Part shown: one piece after another, positions 27,367 through 37,553 of the stretch
Layout of the letters: each line of letters opens with the position of its first letter
How positions within the stretch are numbered: position 1 is the first letter of the stretch
Assembly: GCF_009741735.1 (NCBI RefSeq)
Contig: NZ_WHOH01000001.1
Location: 930,001 to 994,000 of the forward strand
Origin: Lentibacillus sp. JNUCC-1
GTDB lineage: Bacteria; Bacillota; Bacilli; Bacillales; Amphibacillaceae
Direction: 5' to 3'
Length of the DNA stretch: 64,000 bases
Made by a program: the position numbers and the translations under genes
Notes under the pieces: model-generated
Databases searched by the model: none
Told to the model about the DNA's origin: nothing
What the model saw: the letters and a program-made list of their open reading frames with translations, nothing else

Positions 27367-28926
27367 TTATCCGACTTGATTAAACATGTCTGCGTATGCC
27401 TCCATGTTGCTCACAGACTGATTCATGGTTTCATCTCCACCGGAGAACGCTTTGGTCGTAGACGTGGATTGTCCGCAAATAAACAGGATGCTGTCCGTCG
27501 TGACGAGATCAAATCGGATGGCACTTAGTTCTTCTACGGCTTCAAGGACCCGTTTCAGATTATTGTTTTCTTTCACGTAAAGAAGCAGCTCTATGAATTC
27601 TTTCTCTTTTCCTATATAATAATTGTTGTAGATATCTTTTATTTGGGTTGGTGCCTGTCTCAAACATTCACTTTGGGATATGGCACCTTTTTTCTTTTGG
27701 AAGGTACTCAGATAGTGATAAATATTCATTTGCCATTCATGCACACCCCATTTTCGTTGATGCTCAGCTACAAGCTCTCCATCAATAAACAACTTAATAT
27801 ACGTGGCACCGGCCTTTGCCTTGATGTATTTCCCAACGTGCCCCTCCGGCACAGAATAATGATTTTGCTTAATCATCACTGTGCTATATTTATTCACCTG
27901 ACATTCAACCAACTCCGCGCTATCAAATGGTGCCATAACAGCAGGTCTTGCGACTTTCTTTTCATCTTCCAATAGCGTTATATGCTTTACTTGATGTTCA
28001 TGATGATACCGTTCATTGATCTTTTTAAGTGTACAGGAGAGGTGATCTTCCGCCTCTTGTAAACTCGTAAATGAATAGATTGCTGAGAATGCTTTTCTCC
28101 GTATAAACTCTACACTCCGTTCCACATGTCCTTTCTCATTGCCTTTCCGTGGCTCACACAAACGAATTTTAAACTGATAGTAATTGGAAAGATTAATCAT
28201 GCTATCTGTGACCGTTTTCTCTGTCCCTACAAAAGATTTTACAACGGTCCGCATGTTATCATAGGTAAAGACCTTAGGAATAAAACCGATATGATGAATG
28301 AACTCCGAATGAACATCCAGTACACAAACCTGAGACTCAGATTGATAAATCTTCGCGAAGCGATAATTGCTGTGAGCTAATGTGAAAACTGCTAATGAAT
28401 AACTTTTGATTTCTCCATCAATCTCAAGCTTAATTTCGCCCCAATCAAATTCCGCCTCATAACCAGGTACACAATTCCGCCGGATAAACACCTCCCTTGA
28501 TTTAGCCACTTCTTTATTAACAAAGTTTCGCACCGTTGTGTAACTAATGGCGTGTCCGGCATCCAACAACGCCTCATGCATATCTATCATTTTCATTTGC
28601 TGCTTGGCCATGTAGTGGTTTCTCTTCCATTCATTTTCCTTTATATAGCCGCGCAAAATTCGCTTTATATCATCTGTTAATACTCTCTTTTTACCAATCC
28701 GCTTTTTATATGCAGGCGCCTTTACAATATTCTCAGCTATTGGAAGATCCCTTACATCTTCCTTTCTGCTCTTCTCATAATCGTCAATGTAACTTTTCAC
28801 CGTATTTCTAGATTTTCCCGTTTGTTCGGCAATCTTTCTCTGACTTACTCCTTCCAAGTATGATTTTATTATTTTTTGTTTTTCCATCAATGTGATCACT
28901 CCGAGTTCAACCCCCTGATATTTCAT
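27367..28926 (-). CDS. IS21-family transposase IstA
   Basis: An intact 519-residue DDE transposase. Helix-turn-helix near the N-terminus (VSQRKIAEQTGKSRNTVKSY), catalytic core with AEFDWGEIKLEI (first Asp), FTYDNMRTVV (second Asp) and GNEKGHVERSVEFIR (Glu), then the C-terminal beta-barrel (NHYSVPEGHVGKYIKAKAGA). An alternative start is the ATG at 28887 (MEKQKIIKSYLEG), which has CGGAG upstream. Confidence 0.93.
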   Translation of the reverse strand: MKYQGVELGVITLMEKQKIIKSYLEGVSQRKIAEQTGKSRNTVKSYIDDYEKSRKEDVRDLPIAENIVKAPAYKKRIGKKRVLTDDIKRILRGYIKENEWKRNHYMAKQQMKMIDMHEALLDAGHAISYTTVRNFVNKEVAKSREVFIRRNCVPGYEAEFDWGEIKLEIDGEIKSYSLAVFTLAHSNYRFAKIYQSESQVCVLDVHSEFIHHIGFIPKVFTYDNMRTVVKSFVGTEKTVTDSMINLSNYYQFKIRLCEPRKGNEKGHVERSVEFIRRKAFSAIYSFTSLQEAEDHLSCTLKKINERYHHEHQVKHITLLEDEKKVARPAVMAPFDSAELVECQVNKYSTVMIKQNHYSVPEGHVGKYIKAKAGATYIKLFIDGELVAEHQRKWGVHEWQMNIYHYLSTFQKKKGAISQSECLRQAPTQIKDIYNNYYIGKEKEFIELLLYVKENNNLKRVLEAVEELSAIRFDLVTTDSILFICGQSTSTTKAFSGGDETMNQSVSNMEAYADMFNQVG

Positions 28927-29000
28927 TAGGGGTATATTTTCTATTAGAGTGGCTCAATTTTCAACTGCGATGGTGGCTCACTTTTAAGTTACCATATACA

Positions 29001-30358
29001 ATAGAATGCTTATCAGCTAGTTTCATTAACCCAAGGCAGGACTTCAGTCCTTGCTTCTCAGTCTTATAGGATGCCAGTATACTTTTAACAGTCGTTAAAA
29101 TATGGCTGCCTGAGGCTCCAGCCCATTCAAGTACGTAGTCTTGATTGTAGTTAATAAACTGTTTATGCTTATCAGGCATATGGTCCGCATTTGTTGAAGT
29201 TTGTCCAGCCTCACCGTTTAACCGTTTATGAGAGGCAATTCTGAAGTTCTTAAAAAAGACTTCCACGATGCTTCCGGTTTGTCGCACATCTACCTGATGA
29301 CTGATATAATCATAGGGCACAGAATAATACATTTGATCTAAATGTATGTGATAATCATACTGTACGGTTGCCTTCTTCCAAGTGGCAATCTCATATTGGG
29401 AAACAGGCAAAGGCATCAACGCAAATTTTTCTTCTTCCAAAAAGGCCGTTTGTCTGTTTCCTTTCTTTTTTTGAAAAGGTTTTGTATTTAACTCCATTAA
29501 TTTTTCCTGAATTGCTTGATTCAACTCCGTAATGGAGAAGAATTTTTGATTCCGAAGGGATGCAATAATCCAGGTTGAAACGTTTCCCACTGTGCCTTCT
29601 GCACTTGGTTTATCCTTCGGATGCCGAACTCTGGCTGGAATAATAGTTGTATTGTAATGTTCCGCCATTTCCTGATAAACGCGGTTTATAATCGGCTCCG
29701 ACCGCGAAGCTTTTACCACACCCGTTTTAAGGTTATCAGGCACTACAATTCTAGTGACGCCCCCGTAGAACTGAAATGCGTGAATATGAGCTTTTATCCA
29801 ATTCTCAATCCCCATGGACAGGAAAGCTTCTACGTATGCGTATTGGCTGCATGGCAAGGTTGCGACGAATATATATGCTGGAATATCTTCCCCTGTGACG
29901 TTATCTTTGATATACATCTTTTGACCAGCCCAATCAACCTCCAAAAGCTCTCCAGGCTTACGTTTGATTCTCATGGTAGCCTTTGTTTTAGTTGCATACT
30001 TATGATAGAAGCGACAGAATTGACGATAGCTGTATGGGATTTCTTTATTTGATCTACAACTTATACAGTATTCGTCCCATAAGAGCGAGAGTGTCACACC
30101 ACTTTTGGCCAGTTCTTTATGAACATGTTCTACGTCAGGCATTCTTCTAAATCCAGATTCAGCGCTTTTTTCAGGGTATAGAAGCTCTTGAAGTTCTTGG
30201 TCCGACATATCCTGCTCAAGAGGCCAAGAAATCCCATGCTTTTTTGCTCTTTTCAAGACCTCGCTGATGGTGTTTCTTGAATGTGCACAACTTGAGGCAA
30301 TCCCTCTTTGGCTCACCTCCTGGGCATGAAGCCGTAAAATTTCGCGATATTTAATCAC
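29001..30358 (-). pseudogene. 5' part of the outer IS21 istA, interrupted by the inner IS21
   Basis: About 452 residues from GTG 30358 (AGGAGG 7 bases upstream) to KLADKHSI. The DDE core is present (LLEVDWAGQKMYI with Asp, VVPDNLKTGV with Asp, HPKDKPSAEGTVGNVSTWI with Glu). The frame continues nine foreign residues into the inner IS before a stop at 28961. The true C-terminus lies at 26357-26552. Confidence 0.88.
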
Positions 30359-30505
30359 AAAAAAACCTCCTACATAATGAATTTGCACAGTATGTGCAAA
30401 CTTATTATATAGGAAGTGGCTCAGTAGTGGCAGAGGTGGCTCATTTTTATGGCAGAGATGGCTCAAAAACATGGCAAGCGTGGTCCTATCCTGTGTCTTT
30501 CTTCA

Positions 30506-30542
30506 CCCATCTGATTACAGGTGGGGATTATTTGACGCTTAC
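30506..30542 (+). repeat. 37-bp hairpin fragment, second copy of 23210-23246
   Basis: Identical to 23210-23246. Here it lies between the left end of the outer IS21 and the terminator of the HutC-type regulator. The match ends at GCTTAC, after which unrelated sequence follows. Confidence 0.8.
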
Positions 30543-30580
30543 GGACGTCCGTACAAGTGATACGCTGCCAATTCGACCAC

Positions 30581-30622
30581 AAAAAAACCGCCTGGATGCC
30601 TATTTAAGGCCCATAGCGGTTT
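30581..30622 (-). terminator. Rho-independent terminator of the HutC-type regulator gene
   Basis: Read on the minus strand: AAACCGC, an internal GGCC-containing loop, GCGGTTTTTTT. The stem and T-run lie 27 bases beyond the stop codon at 30649. Confidence 0.75.
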
Positions 30623-30648
30623 CAAATCATTTTATTGAATTTATGAAT

Positions 30649-31371
30649 CTAGTTCCCTTTTCTGGAAAGCTTAATATGAAATGAATACATATCTGCACGA
30701 TAATACGCATTTTCAAATTCAACAAACTTGCCATCCATATCGGTAATCGTACGCTTTGCGTTCAAAACACCGGTATGCTCTGGCAATTTAAGCAAGGCAG
30801 CGTCATCCCCCGTAAGCGGAGTTGATGTAATGATCTGATCTGCTTCAGATGTAATGACACCCATTTCGGTTTCCAAAAGGGTATACAGGGACACATCCTT
30901 CAGATCAAACCGGGCAAGCTGCTCTCCAATTTCCACCGGATAATAATGGCGTTCAATGCCAATCGGAATACGGTTGGCATAACGAAGTCGTGCAATATGA
31001 TAGACTTTCGCCATTTTAACGAAAGGTTGAAGCTCTGGGCCAGGTGAAAGAATCTTAGATTCAATCACTTGCGCACCGGGCTTCATACCCATCCGTTCGA
31101 TGATTTCATAGGTACTGCTAAGACTCCCCAGCCAATCATTAATCGGCTTAATGGCGACAAACGTCCCTTTGCCCCGCCTCTTTTCCAAAACCCCTTCCTG
31201 AACGAGCTGTGAAATGCTTTGCCTCACCGTACTACGACTCACATAATACTCGTCCATCAGTTCACGTTCACTCGGGATCTGATCTGTATACTGTCCAGCT
31301 AGAACCTTCTCTTCAATCGCCTCTTTCAATTGCACGTGCAAAGGGATTGAACTGATATAATCAAGTGCCAT
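30649..31371 (-). CDS. GntR-family regulator, HutC subfamily (UTRA domain)
   Basis: A 240-residue regulator. Winged helix-turn-helix at about residues 8-75 (IPSERELMDEYYVSRSTVRQ, EKRRGKGTFVA), UTRA ligand domain after residue ~95 (RLRYANRIPIGIERHYYPVE). UTRA proteins sense small effectors, often phosphorylated sugars or amino acids. ATG 31371 follows GAGGTGA; a TTG one codon earlier is less likely. It is alone between the IS21 zone and the polysaccharide cluster, with its own terminator, so its target is not evident. Confidence 0.85.
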   Translation of the reverse strand: MALDYISSIPLHVQLKEAIEEKVLAGQYTDQIPSERELMDEYYVSRSTVRQSISQLVQEGVLEKRRGKGTFVAIKPINDWLGSLSSTYEIIERMGMKPGAQVIESKILSPGPELQPFVKMAKVYHIARLRYANRIPIGIERHYYPVEIGEQLARFDLKDVSLYTLLETEMGVITSEADQIITSTPLTGDDAALLKLPEHTGVLNAKRTITDMDGKFVEFENAYYRADMYSFHIKLSRKGN

Positions 31372-31454
31372 CAAGTCACCTCAAAGTCAGAAAGTTGTTA
31401 TGGTTAATTATACATGAAAGAGCGCGGCAATGAATAGTAGCCTCATAAAGATGA

Positions 31455-32620
31455 TTAGTCTCTGCTGAACAGATCGCGTGTATAAACTTTGTCTTTCACA
31501 TCTTTTAAATGCTCATCCAGCCTGTTTGCAACAATAACATCAGCTTCTTCTTTAAACGCTGCAAAATCATTTACAACCCGGGAGTTATAGAAGTCATCTT
31601 CTTCTAATACTGGCTCATATACAATGACTTCAATGCCCTTTGCTTTAATCCTTTTCATAACCCCTGGATGGCAGACTGACGGAAGTTATCAGAATCAGTT
31701 TTCATAGTTAAACGATAGATACCTACAACACCTGGTTCTCTCTCCAAAATGGCATTGGAAACATGATCCTTCCGAGTACGGTTCGCATCCACGATGGCCT
31801 GCATAATATTGTTAGGTACATCTTCATAATTTGCCAAAAGCTGTTTTGTATCCTTAGGCAGGCAGTAGCCACCATATCCAAATGAAGGATTGTTATAATG
31901 GCTGCCGATCCGTGGATCAAGCCCTACACCTTCTATTATCTGCTTGCTGTCAAGTCCGCGAACTTCTGCATATGAATCAAGCTCATTAAAAAAGGAAACA
32001 CGCATAGCAAGGTATGTATTTGCAAATAGTTTAATCGCTTCTGCCTCCGTTGAATCTGTAAACAGAACATCAATGTTCTCTTTCACTGCACCTTCTATGA
32101 GCGAGTCAGCAAATACACGAGCACGATCAGATTGTTCACCTACCACAATACGTGATGGGTACAAGTTGTCATACAAGGCTTTTCCCTCACGTAAAAACTC
32201 AGGTGAAAAAATAATATTATTTGTTGCAAATTTGATACTTATTTCTTTTGTATAGCCCACAGGTACAGTAGATTTAATGATCATGACCGCCTCTGGATTT
32301 GTGTCCAGTACATCTCTGATTACATCTTCAACGGTTGACGTGTCGAAATAGTTTTTATCAGGATCATAGTTTGTAGGTGTCGATATAATTACATAATCAG
32401 CACCCTTGTAAGCTTGTTCGCTATTAGTAGTAGCTGTAAGGTTCAATTCTTTACTGCTCATATAATCGCTTATTTCTGTATCAACAATCGGAGACTTCTG
32501 GTTGTTAATCATGTCTACTTTTTCCTGTAACACGTCCAGAGCTACAACTTCATGATGTTGAGCGAGTAAAACTGCGTTTGAAAGGCCGACATACCCTGTG
32601 CCGGCAACTACGATTTTCAT
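31455..32620 (-). pseudogene. ugd: UDP-glucose 6-dehydrogenase, single frameshift
   Basis: Two overlapping frames add up to the normal 388 residues. The first (to 31655) has the NAD-binding [41 protein letters not shown] and the catalytic-cysteine motif [12 protein letters not shown]. After SAIQG the second frame continues [20 protein letters not shown] to YTRDLFSRD. The shift equals one missing base in GGGG (C at 31661-31664). The enzyme oxidises UDP-glucose to UDP-glucuronate, the substrate of the epimerase encoded upstream. Last gene of the exopolysaccharide cluster. Every functional motif is intact, so a sequencing error is plausible. Confidence 0.9.
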
Positions 32621-32681
32621 ATCTAATTACCTCCAAAATATTGAGAAAGTCAAGAGTTACTAAATCTTTTTATCATGTGAA

Positions 32682-33713
32682 TTACTTCACATGATAATAC
32701 TTAACGTACCAGTCAGCAAATTTCTGAAGTCCTTCTTCAATCGTGGTTTGGGGTTTGAAACCAATTGCTTCATACAATCGATCAGTTGAAGCATATGTAG
32801 CCGGTACATCACCTGGTTTGATTGGTTCATACAGTTTATTAAATTCAACTTCACGTCCAAGGGCGATGCTTAAAGCTTTTTCCAAGGCACCGATAAATGT
32901 CATAAGCTTCTCTGGGCTGTTATTGCCGATATTAAATACTCGATGTGGAGCACCCTTCTCATTGTTAGGCGGAGTCCCCAAAAGTCGTTCCACCCCTTTA
33001 ACGATATCATCAATATATGTAAAATCGCGATACAGATCGTTCTCAAAATCACCATTGTTAAATATCTTTATCGGCTCATCAGCAAAAAACTTGTCTGTGA
33101 ATCCAAAGTAGGCCATATCTGGGCGTCCCATCGGCCCGTAAACGGTAAAGAAACGTAGACCAGTTGCGGGGATATCGTATAAATGACTATATGTATGAGC
33201 CATTAATTCATTTGACTTCTTTGTAGAGGCATATAATGATACAGGATTGTCCACAAAGTCCGTCTCCTCAAAAGGTACTTTTTTATTGGCCCCATAAACA
33301 GAACTAGAGGATGCATATACAAGATGGTCAACTGGGTAATCACGGCATGCCTCTAGAATGTTATAAAAACCTATAAGATTGCTCTGGATATAGACATCGG
33401 GGTTTTCGATAGAATAGCGAACACCCGCCTGAGCAGCTAAGTTTACAACAATATGAGGTTGATACTCATTAAAGATTTTCACTAAAATATCTTTATCCGA
33501 TATATCTTCTTTGGCAAATGTAAATTGCTCATATAATTTTAGCTGTTCCAATCGTGCTAATTTCAGATTCATATCATAATAATCATTCATGTTATCAATT
33601 CCGATTACACGGCATCCTTTATCAAGTAGGCTTTTAGTTAGGTAAAAGCCTATAAAACCAGATGCTCCTGTGATTAAATATGTTTTGGTTGCGTCAATAG
33701 TAATATCATTCAT
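32682..33713 (-). CDS. NAD-dependent epimerase, UDP-glucuronate 4-epimerase type
   Basis: A 343-residue extended SDR enzyme. The Rossmann motif TGASGFIGFYL is at residues ~15-25; the catalytic Ser region is YASSSSVYG and the Tyr-Lys pair is YASTKKSNE; LRFFTVYGPMGRPDMAYFGF is characteristic of UDP-glucuronate 4-epimerases. It would convert UDP-GlcA made by Ugd to UDP-GalA for the exported polysaccharide. It lies 61 bases upstream of ugd on the same strand. Confidence 0.87.
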   Translation of the reverse strand: MNDITIDATKTYLITGASGFIGFYLTKSLLDKGCRVIGIDNMNDYYDMNLKLARLEQLKLYEQFTFAKEDISDKDILVKIFNEYQPHIVVNLAAQAGVRYSIENPDVYIQSNLIGFYNILEACRDYPVDHLVYASSSSVYGANKKVPFEETDFVDNPVSLYASTKKSNELMAHTYSHLYDIPATGLRFFTVYGPMGRPDMAYFGFTDKFFADEPIKIFNNGDFENDLYRDFTYIDDIVKGVERLLGTPPNNEKGAPHRVFNIGNNSPEKLMTFIGALEKALSIALGREVEFNKLYEPIKPGDVPATYASTDRLYEAIGFKPQTTIEEGLQKFADWYVKYYHVK

Positions 33714-33920
33714 GTCTTCAACTCCGTAAATATTTTAGTTTAGGGTTATTCTCTAAAAACATTGTGTTTTAATTTAACTTTATCCTGCTTCTTTAAATGT
33801 TTACATTAGGAGGAAGTGGACACCCATACTTCGAAAAAAGAGTTTTCCTCATATCCTTCCAATTACAATTCATTCACAATTTCTATATTAATTCAACATA
33901 GCTATTTAAAAGCTTATGTA

Positions 33921-35324
33921 TTATTTTTTGATATTTATTATGATTCTATGCAGTATTTGCCGTATCAAATTCTTATTAAGTAAAGTTGCGATAACGATAG
34001 CTACAATAAAGTTAACTATATGGAGGTGCGCTTCGTTTATATAATTTATAGTTGCAACGATCACAACTAATAACAATGAAAATAATATTTTAACAAAATT
34101 ATATTTGATCATAATTTGCTTCTGTAGATCAACAGCTCTATATATAGTTAGAATTAAATAAGATAATAACGTAGAAATAGAAGCAGCATACAAGCCTATA
34201 TGTGATATTAATGCAATATTAAATATCACATTTATAAATGCCGCAATTAATGAAGAAACACTTATACTCTTTGTTTTTTTGAATGCAACATAAATTCCAC
34301 CATAATATGCTGAAAGACTATTAAAAAACATTGCAAGAAACAATATTGGCATTTGGTAGAACGCTGAGAAATAAGATTCATCAATAAAAATATTAAACAA
34401 AACTGGGGAAAGAGTTACTAGTAACAATAACATGCCAACTAAAATATTAAACAAATTATCAAAGATATTTGTGTAGTAATCCTTAATATCTTTATCTTTA
34501 GAATTGACTGAAGCAGATTCTTGCCAGGCAAGGTTGAAATTATTATATAATAGATTAAAAACGCTAGGTATTTTATTTGCAACAGCAAATATACCAGTCA
34601 TCTCTACATTTAGAAAAGCTGTTATTATCCAACGATCAGATATATTAATAACCCACCATGATAATGAATTAGGTAACAGGGGCGCAGAGTAAGCAATTAA
34701 CACTTTAATATATCTCATATCAAACATCTTGAAAGAAAACATTTTTATTATTCCACTACTAATTATTGCATATATTGTACCCAAAAAAACAGATAACACT
34801 AGAGCTATTAACACCCCAGTTAATCCTAAAGGGATTTGTTTTACAAGAAAGTAAATTAACGTAAGCTTCATTAAGGAATTAATTAAACTTGACATTGAAT
34901 ATTTTTTTAATAGCCCCAAACCTCTGCAAGTCTGGATTGCGTATCTATAGTACAAATTAACTACAATGAATAAGCTTATTAACACTTGAGTTTCTATTCG
35001 TAGGAAAGACAGTATTAATATACTTATAATAAAAAGAATAATAGAAGATGCGAAGACATATAATGCGGAGTTTGTAATTATCTTCTTTTTCTTTTTTTCA
35101 GTTCTAGCGTCAAGTAAAAACCTAAAAACTGCCTGTTCGATTAATAAAGAAAATGTAGGGACTACTAAAGATACACTTGTTAATACTAAATCATACGTAC
35201 CGTATTCAGCTTTAGTTAAAAAAGCCGTTAAAATCGGCAATATCAAAAAAGAAATAGATTTAGGTAAAACATTACCAATGCCTAATATAATTGTATTAAT
35301 AATAAGTCGTTTTTCTCTCTTCAT
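33921..35324 (-). CDS. Polysaccharide flippase (Wzx/MATE-like oligosaccharide exporter)
   Basis: About 467 residues with 12-14 hydrophobic helices, opening with LIINTIILGIGNVLPKSISF and LILPILTAFLTKAEYGTYDL, typical of Wzx-type flippases in the PST family. It would flip the lipid-linked repeat unit across the membrane before polymerisation. ATG 35324 (MKREKR) or 35333 are both possible. The 207 bases between its stop and the epimerase start hold no gene. Confidence 0.87.
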   Translation of the reverse strand: MKREKRLIINTIILGIGNVLPKSISFLILPILTAFLTKAEYGTYDLVLTSVSLVVPTFSLLIEQAVFRFLLDARTEKKKKKIITNSALYVFASSIILFIISILILSFLRIETQVLISLFIVVNLYYRYAIQTCRGLGLLKKYSMSSLINSLMKLTLIYFLVKQIPLGLTGVLIALVLSVFLGTIYAIISSGIIKMFSFKMFDMRYIKVLIAYSAPLLPNSLSWWVINISDRWIITAFLNVEMTGIFAVANKIPSVFNLLYNNFNLAWQESASVNSKDKDIKDYYTNIFDNLFNILVGMLLLLVTLSPVLFNIFIDESYFSAFYQMPILFLAMFFNSLSAYYGGIYVAFKKTKSISVSSLIAAFINVIFNIALISHIGLYAASISTLLSYLILTIYRAVDLQKQIMIKYNFVKILFSLLLVVIVATINYINEAHLHIVNFIVAIVIATLLNKNLIRQILHRIIINIKK

Positions 35325-35362
35325 ATTGTTCATATTCCCAATCTATTGTGAATTGAATAATC

Positions 35363-36317
35363 TTACTTAACAAACTGGGCTTTCCAGTCTTCAATAGCTT
35401 TGACATCAAGTTTAATTTCAGTAGAAATTTCCTTATTGAGATAAGTATCCAAACTATTAATTTCGTTTCTATTTATTACATTAATATTAAAATCACGTTG
35501 TTTTTCAAGTGCTCTATTGTCAATTCCGATAATGATACTTCGACGTTTTTTTTGAAGGGCTCTAATACCAGCATGTAATCTAGTGCCTACATAATCTAAA
35601 TCAAGATCGGAATCGAGCAATTTATCGTATGCTTCTAAGGTAGGGTCAACAATTTCTATTTTATTGCTCAGTGAAAGTATATACTCAAGATCGTTTGATC
35701 CTTGTACCCATGCATATATTTTTTTATAGTTTCTTTCTAGTATATCTACCATTTGTTTATCATTTTGTTCATCTTTACGATAATCAGTAATTGTAAAAAC
35801 CACATTCTCCGCTTTTTTGACAGGTATATATTTACAATGATCAGCAGTTAACTGCCACATTGTTGGACAGCCGGTATTTATGACATTTGTTATTCCTATT
35901 TTTTTAATTTTTCTTTTGTATAATTATCTCTAACAGAATGTAACTTTTCTGTATCTAAAGCATTTTTATATACTAACTTAGTTAATAAGCTAGTTTTCTT
36001 TTGATAATTCGTCCACCCAACCCCATTAATATAACATTATCAAATTTCATGGCATCATAAAAATTTATATTCCATTGATTAGCTTTTATAATATTCTGTT
36101 TTGATGATAATAGGTTTGTTCCAGCCACAAACGAATAATTACTTTCTTTAATTATTCTTCTACTATGCCTACTAATTATTTCGTGTGTTGGAATATTAAA
36201 AAACATGGATTTACGATTAAAAATCTTTAAAATTTCTTTTTTAACTGAATCTACAATTATTTCATCTCCAATATTTTTAGTTGCAACTGATGTGTCCAAT
36301 ATTGATATTTTTTTCAT
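35363..36317 (-). pseudogene. Polysaccharide pyruvyl transferase-family protein, two frameshifts
   Basis: Three frames join into one ~318-residue protein. Frame 1: MKKISILDTSVATKNIGDEI to NVILMG. Frame 2: GWTNYQKKTSLLTKLVYKNA, then EKLHSVRDNYTKEKLKK. Frame 3: IGITNVINTGCPTMWQL to KAIEDWKAQFVK. NIGDEII, SVRD and TGCPTMW are family landmarks, with the late DYVGTRLHAGIRALQ holding the conserved His. Each shift equals one missing base, in GGGG (C at 36021-36024) and in a run of seven A (T at 35899-35905). The family adds pyruvate ketals to exopolysaccharide sugars. Confidence 0.85.
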
Positions 36318-36324
36318 AATATTA

Positions 36325-37446
36325 TTACCCTCCTCGATAGATCAATACTTGATGATAAATTTTTTCTAATCTTTTAGCAAGATCATTGACGTCATAACCT
36401 GCTTTTATTATCTCATTTTTCTTGTTATTTCGATGATTTATTTTCTTGAAGTTTAATATACTGTTTGTCCAAGTTGAAAGATCATCAGTTAAATTGCACC
36501 ATTCAACAATATTTAATATTTCAATTTCTTGTGTGATATTTGTTGATAGAACACATGGCACCCCAGATGCTTGAGCTTCAACTACCGTTACAGGCAATCC
36601 TTCATGATATGATGGCATTACAAATACATCCATTGCTTGTAACAACTCCGGAATATCCGATCTTACACCTGTGAAAATAACTTTATCTTTCAAGTGAAGT
36701 TTCTGCACTTTTTCTTCAATAGATTTTCTTAGCTCCCCATCACCTACTAAGATTAATTTAGTATTTTCACATCTGTCGTGAATATTTTTGAAAATATCAA
36801 TTAAGAGCTCATGATTCTTTTGATGTGTAAAGCGCCCAACATGTCCTAGTGTGAAGGAGTCTTCAATTCCCAACTCCTCCCTTTTCACCCTTCTAATTTC
36901 TTCGTTATAAACAAATCTCTCTGTATCAATAGCATTATTTATGATTTGATAGTTATTATTATTATATTGTTTTTTTGGATAAAGCCATTTAGCAGCTAAC
37001 CGAGAACAAGCAAAATAATGAGTGGCAATTGATCCGATAAACCTTTTATTAAATTTATGAATATACTTATGAATGAAGATTCCACCTTGCATGGTATTAT
37101 GACTGTGTACAATGCGAATTGGGACATTGTGTTTTTTCGCCAACTTAAGCGGCTCGATGTAGGTTAACGAACTTAAATGTTGATGAACAATCTTATATTC
37201 TTTATGTTCTTTAAAAAAGTTATTAAGGTCTTTTCGATTTTCTAGCATCCCATGTTTTCTTGGAGTTATACTAAAAATTCTACCACCTAAGCTTCGAATT
37301 TCTGTGTCATAAGCACATTTTTCTTGAGTATGTACAAGGAAGTCGAACTGAACTTTACTTCTATCAATTTTCCGATAAATATTCATTATAAAGGTTTCTA
37401 TTCCACCTCTCCCCATACTTGAAACAACATGTAGAACTCTGATCAT
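36325..37446 (-). CDS. Glycosyltransferase family 4 (GT-B fold)
   Basis: A 373-residue cytoplasmic glycosyltransferase: MIRVLHVVSSMGRGGIETFI at the N-terminus, LGHVGRFTHQKNHELLIDIF around residue 195, and the nucleotide-sugar binding region FVMPSYHEGLPVTVVEAQAS with the E-x7-E pattern near 285. It is 8 bases upstream of the pyruvyl transferase gene. The sugar specificity cannot be read from sequence. Confidence 0.88.
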   Translation of the reverse strand: MIRVLHVVSSMGRGGIETFIMNIYRKIDRSKVQFDFLVHTQEKCAYDTEIRSLGGRIFSITPRKHGMLENRKDLNNFFKEHKEYKIVHQHLSSLTYIEPLKLAKKHNVPIRIVHSHNTMQGGIFIHKYIHKFNKRFIGSIATHYFACSRLAAKWLYPKKQYNNNNYQIINNAIDTERFVYNEEIRRVKREELGIEDSFTLGHVGRFTHQKNHELLIDIFKNIHDRCENTKLILVGDGELRKSIEEKVQKLHLKDKVIFTGVRSDIPELLQAMDVFVMPSYHEGLPVTVVEAQASGVPCVLSTNITQEIEILNIVEWCNLTDDLSTWTNSILNFKKINHRNNKKNEIIKAGYDVNDLAKRLEKIYHQVLIYRGG

Positions 37447-37553
37447 AATAAATCACCTCGCTAAGACTAATGAATTTATAAGTAAAATCTCAATAACATC
37501 CCCTAAGAAATTAATTTATTTGTGAGAAAAAGCATAGTTCAAGTCTCTTTTTA

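Larger units (their letters stand above)
26553..29000 (-). mobile_element. Complete inner IS21-family insertion sequence with 6-bp target duplication
   Basis: A 2448-bp element. Both ends start TGTAT(A/T)T(G/C)G(T/C)AA and share AAAAGTGAGCC about 16 bases in, with a second GAGCCAC box further on. The direct repeat ATAGAA flanks it (26547-26552 and 29001-29006). It carries intact istA and istB. Removing it restores the reading frame of the outer istA, which proves the nesting order. Confidence 0.9.
25754..30486 (-). mobile_element. Outer IS21-family element, truncated and interrupted by a second IS21
   Basis: The left end (near 30486) has three GTGGCTCA-type subterminal boxes (30413-30473). 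istA runs from 30358, is split at 29001/26552 by an inserted IS21 (26553-29000), and resumes to its stop at 26357. istB follows with an ATGA overlap and is cut at 25754 by comM sequence. The right end is lost. A relic of the same kind of end is at 3221-3296. Confidence 0.8.
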
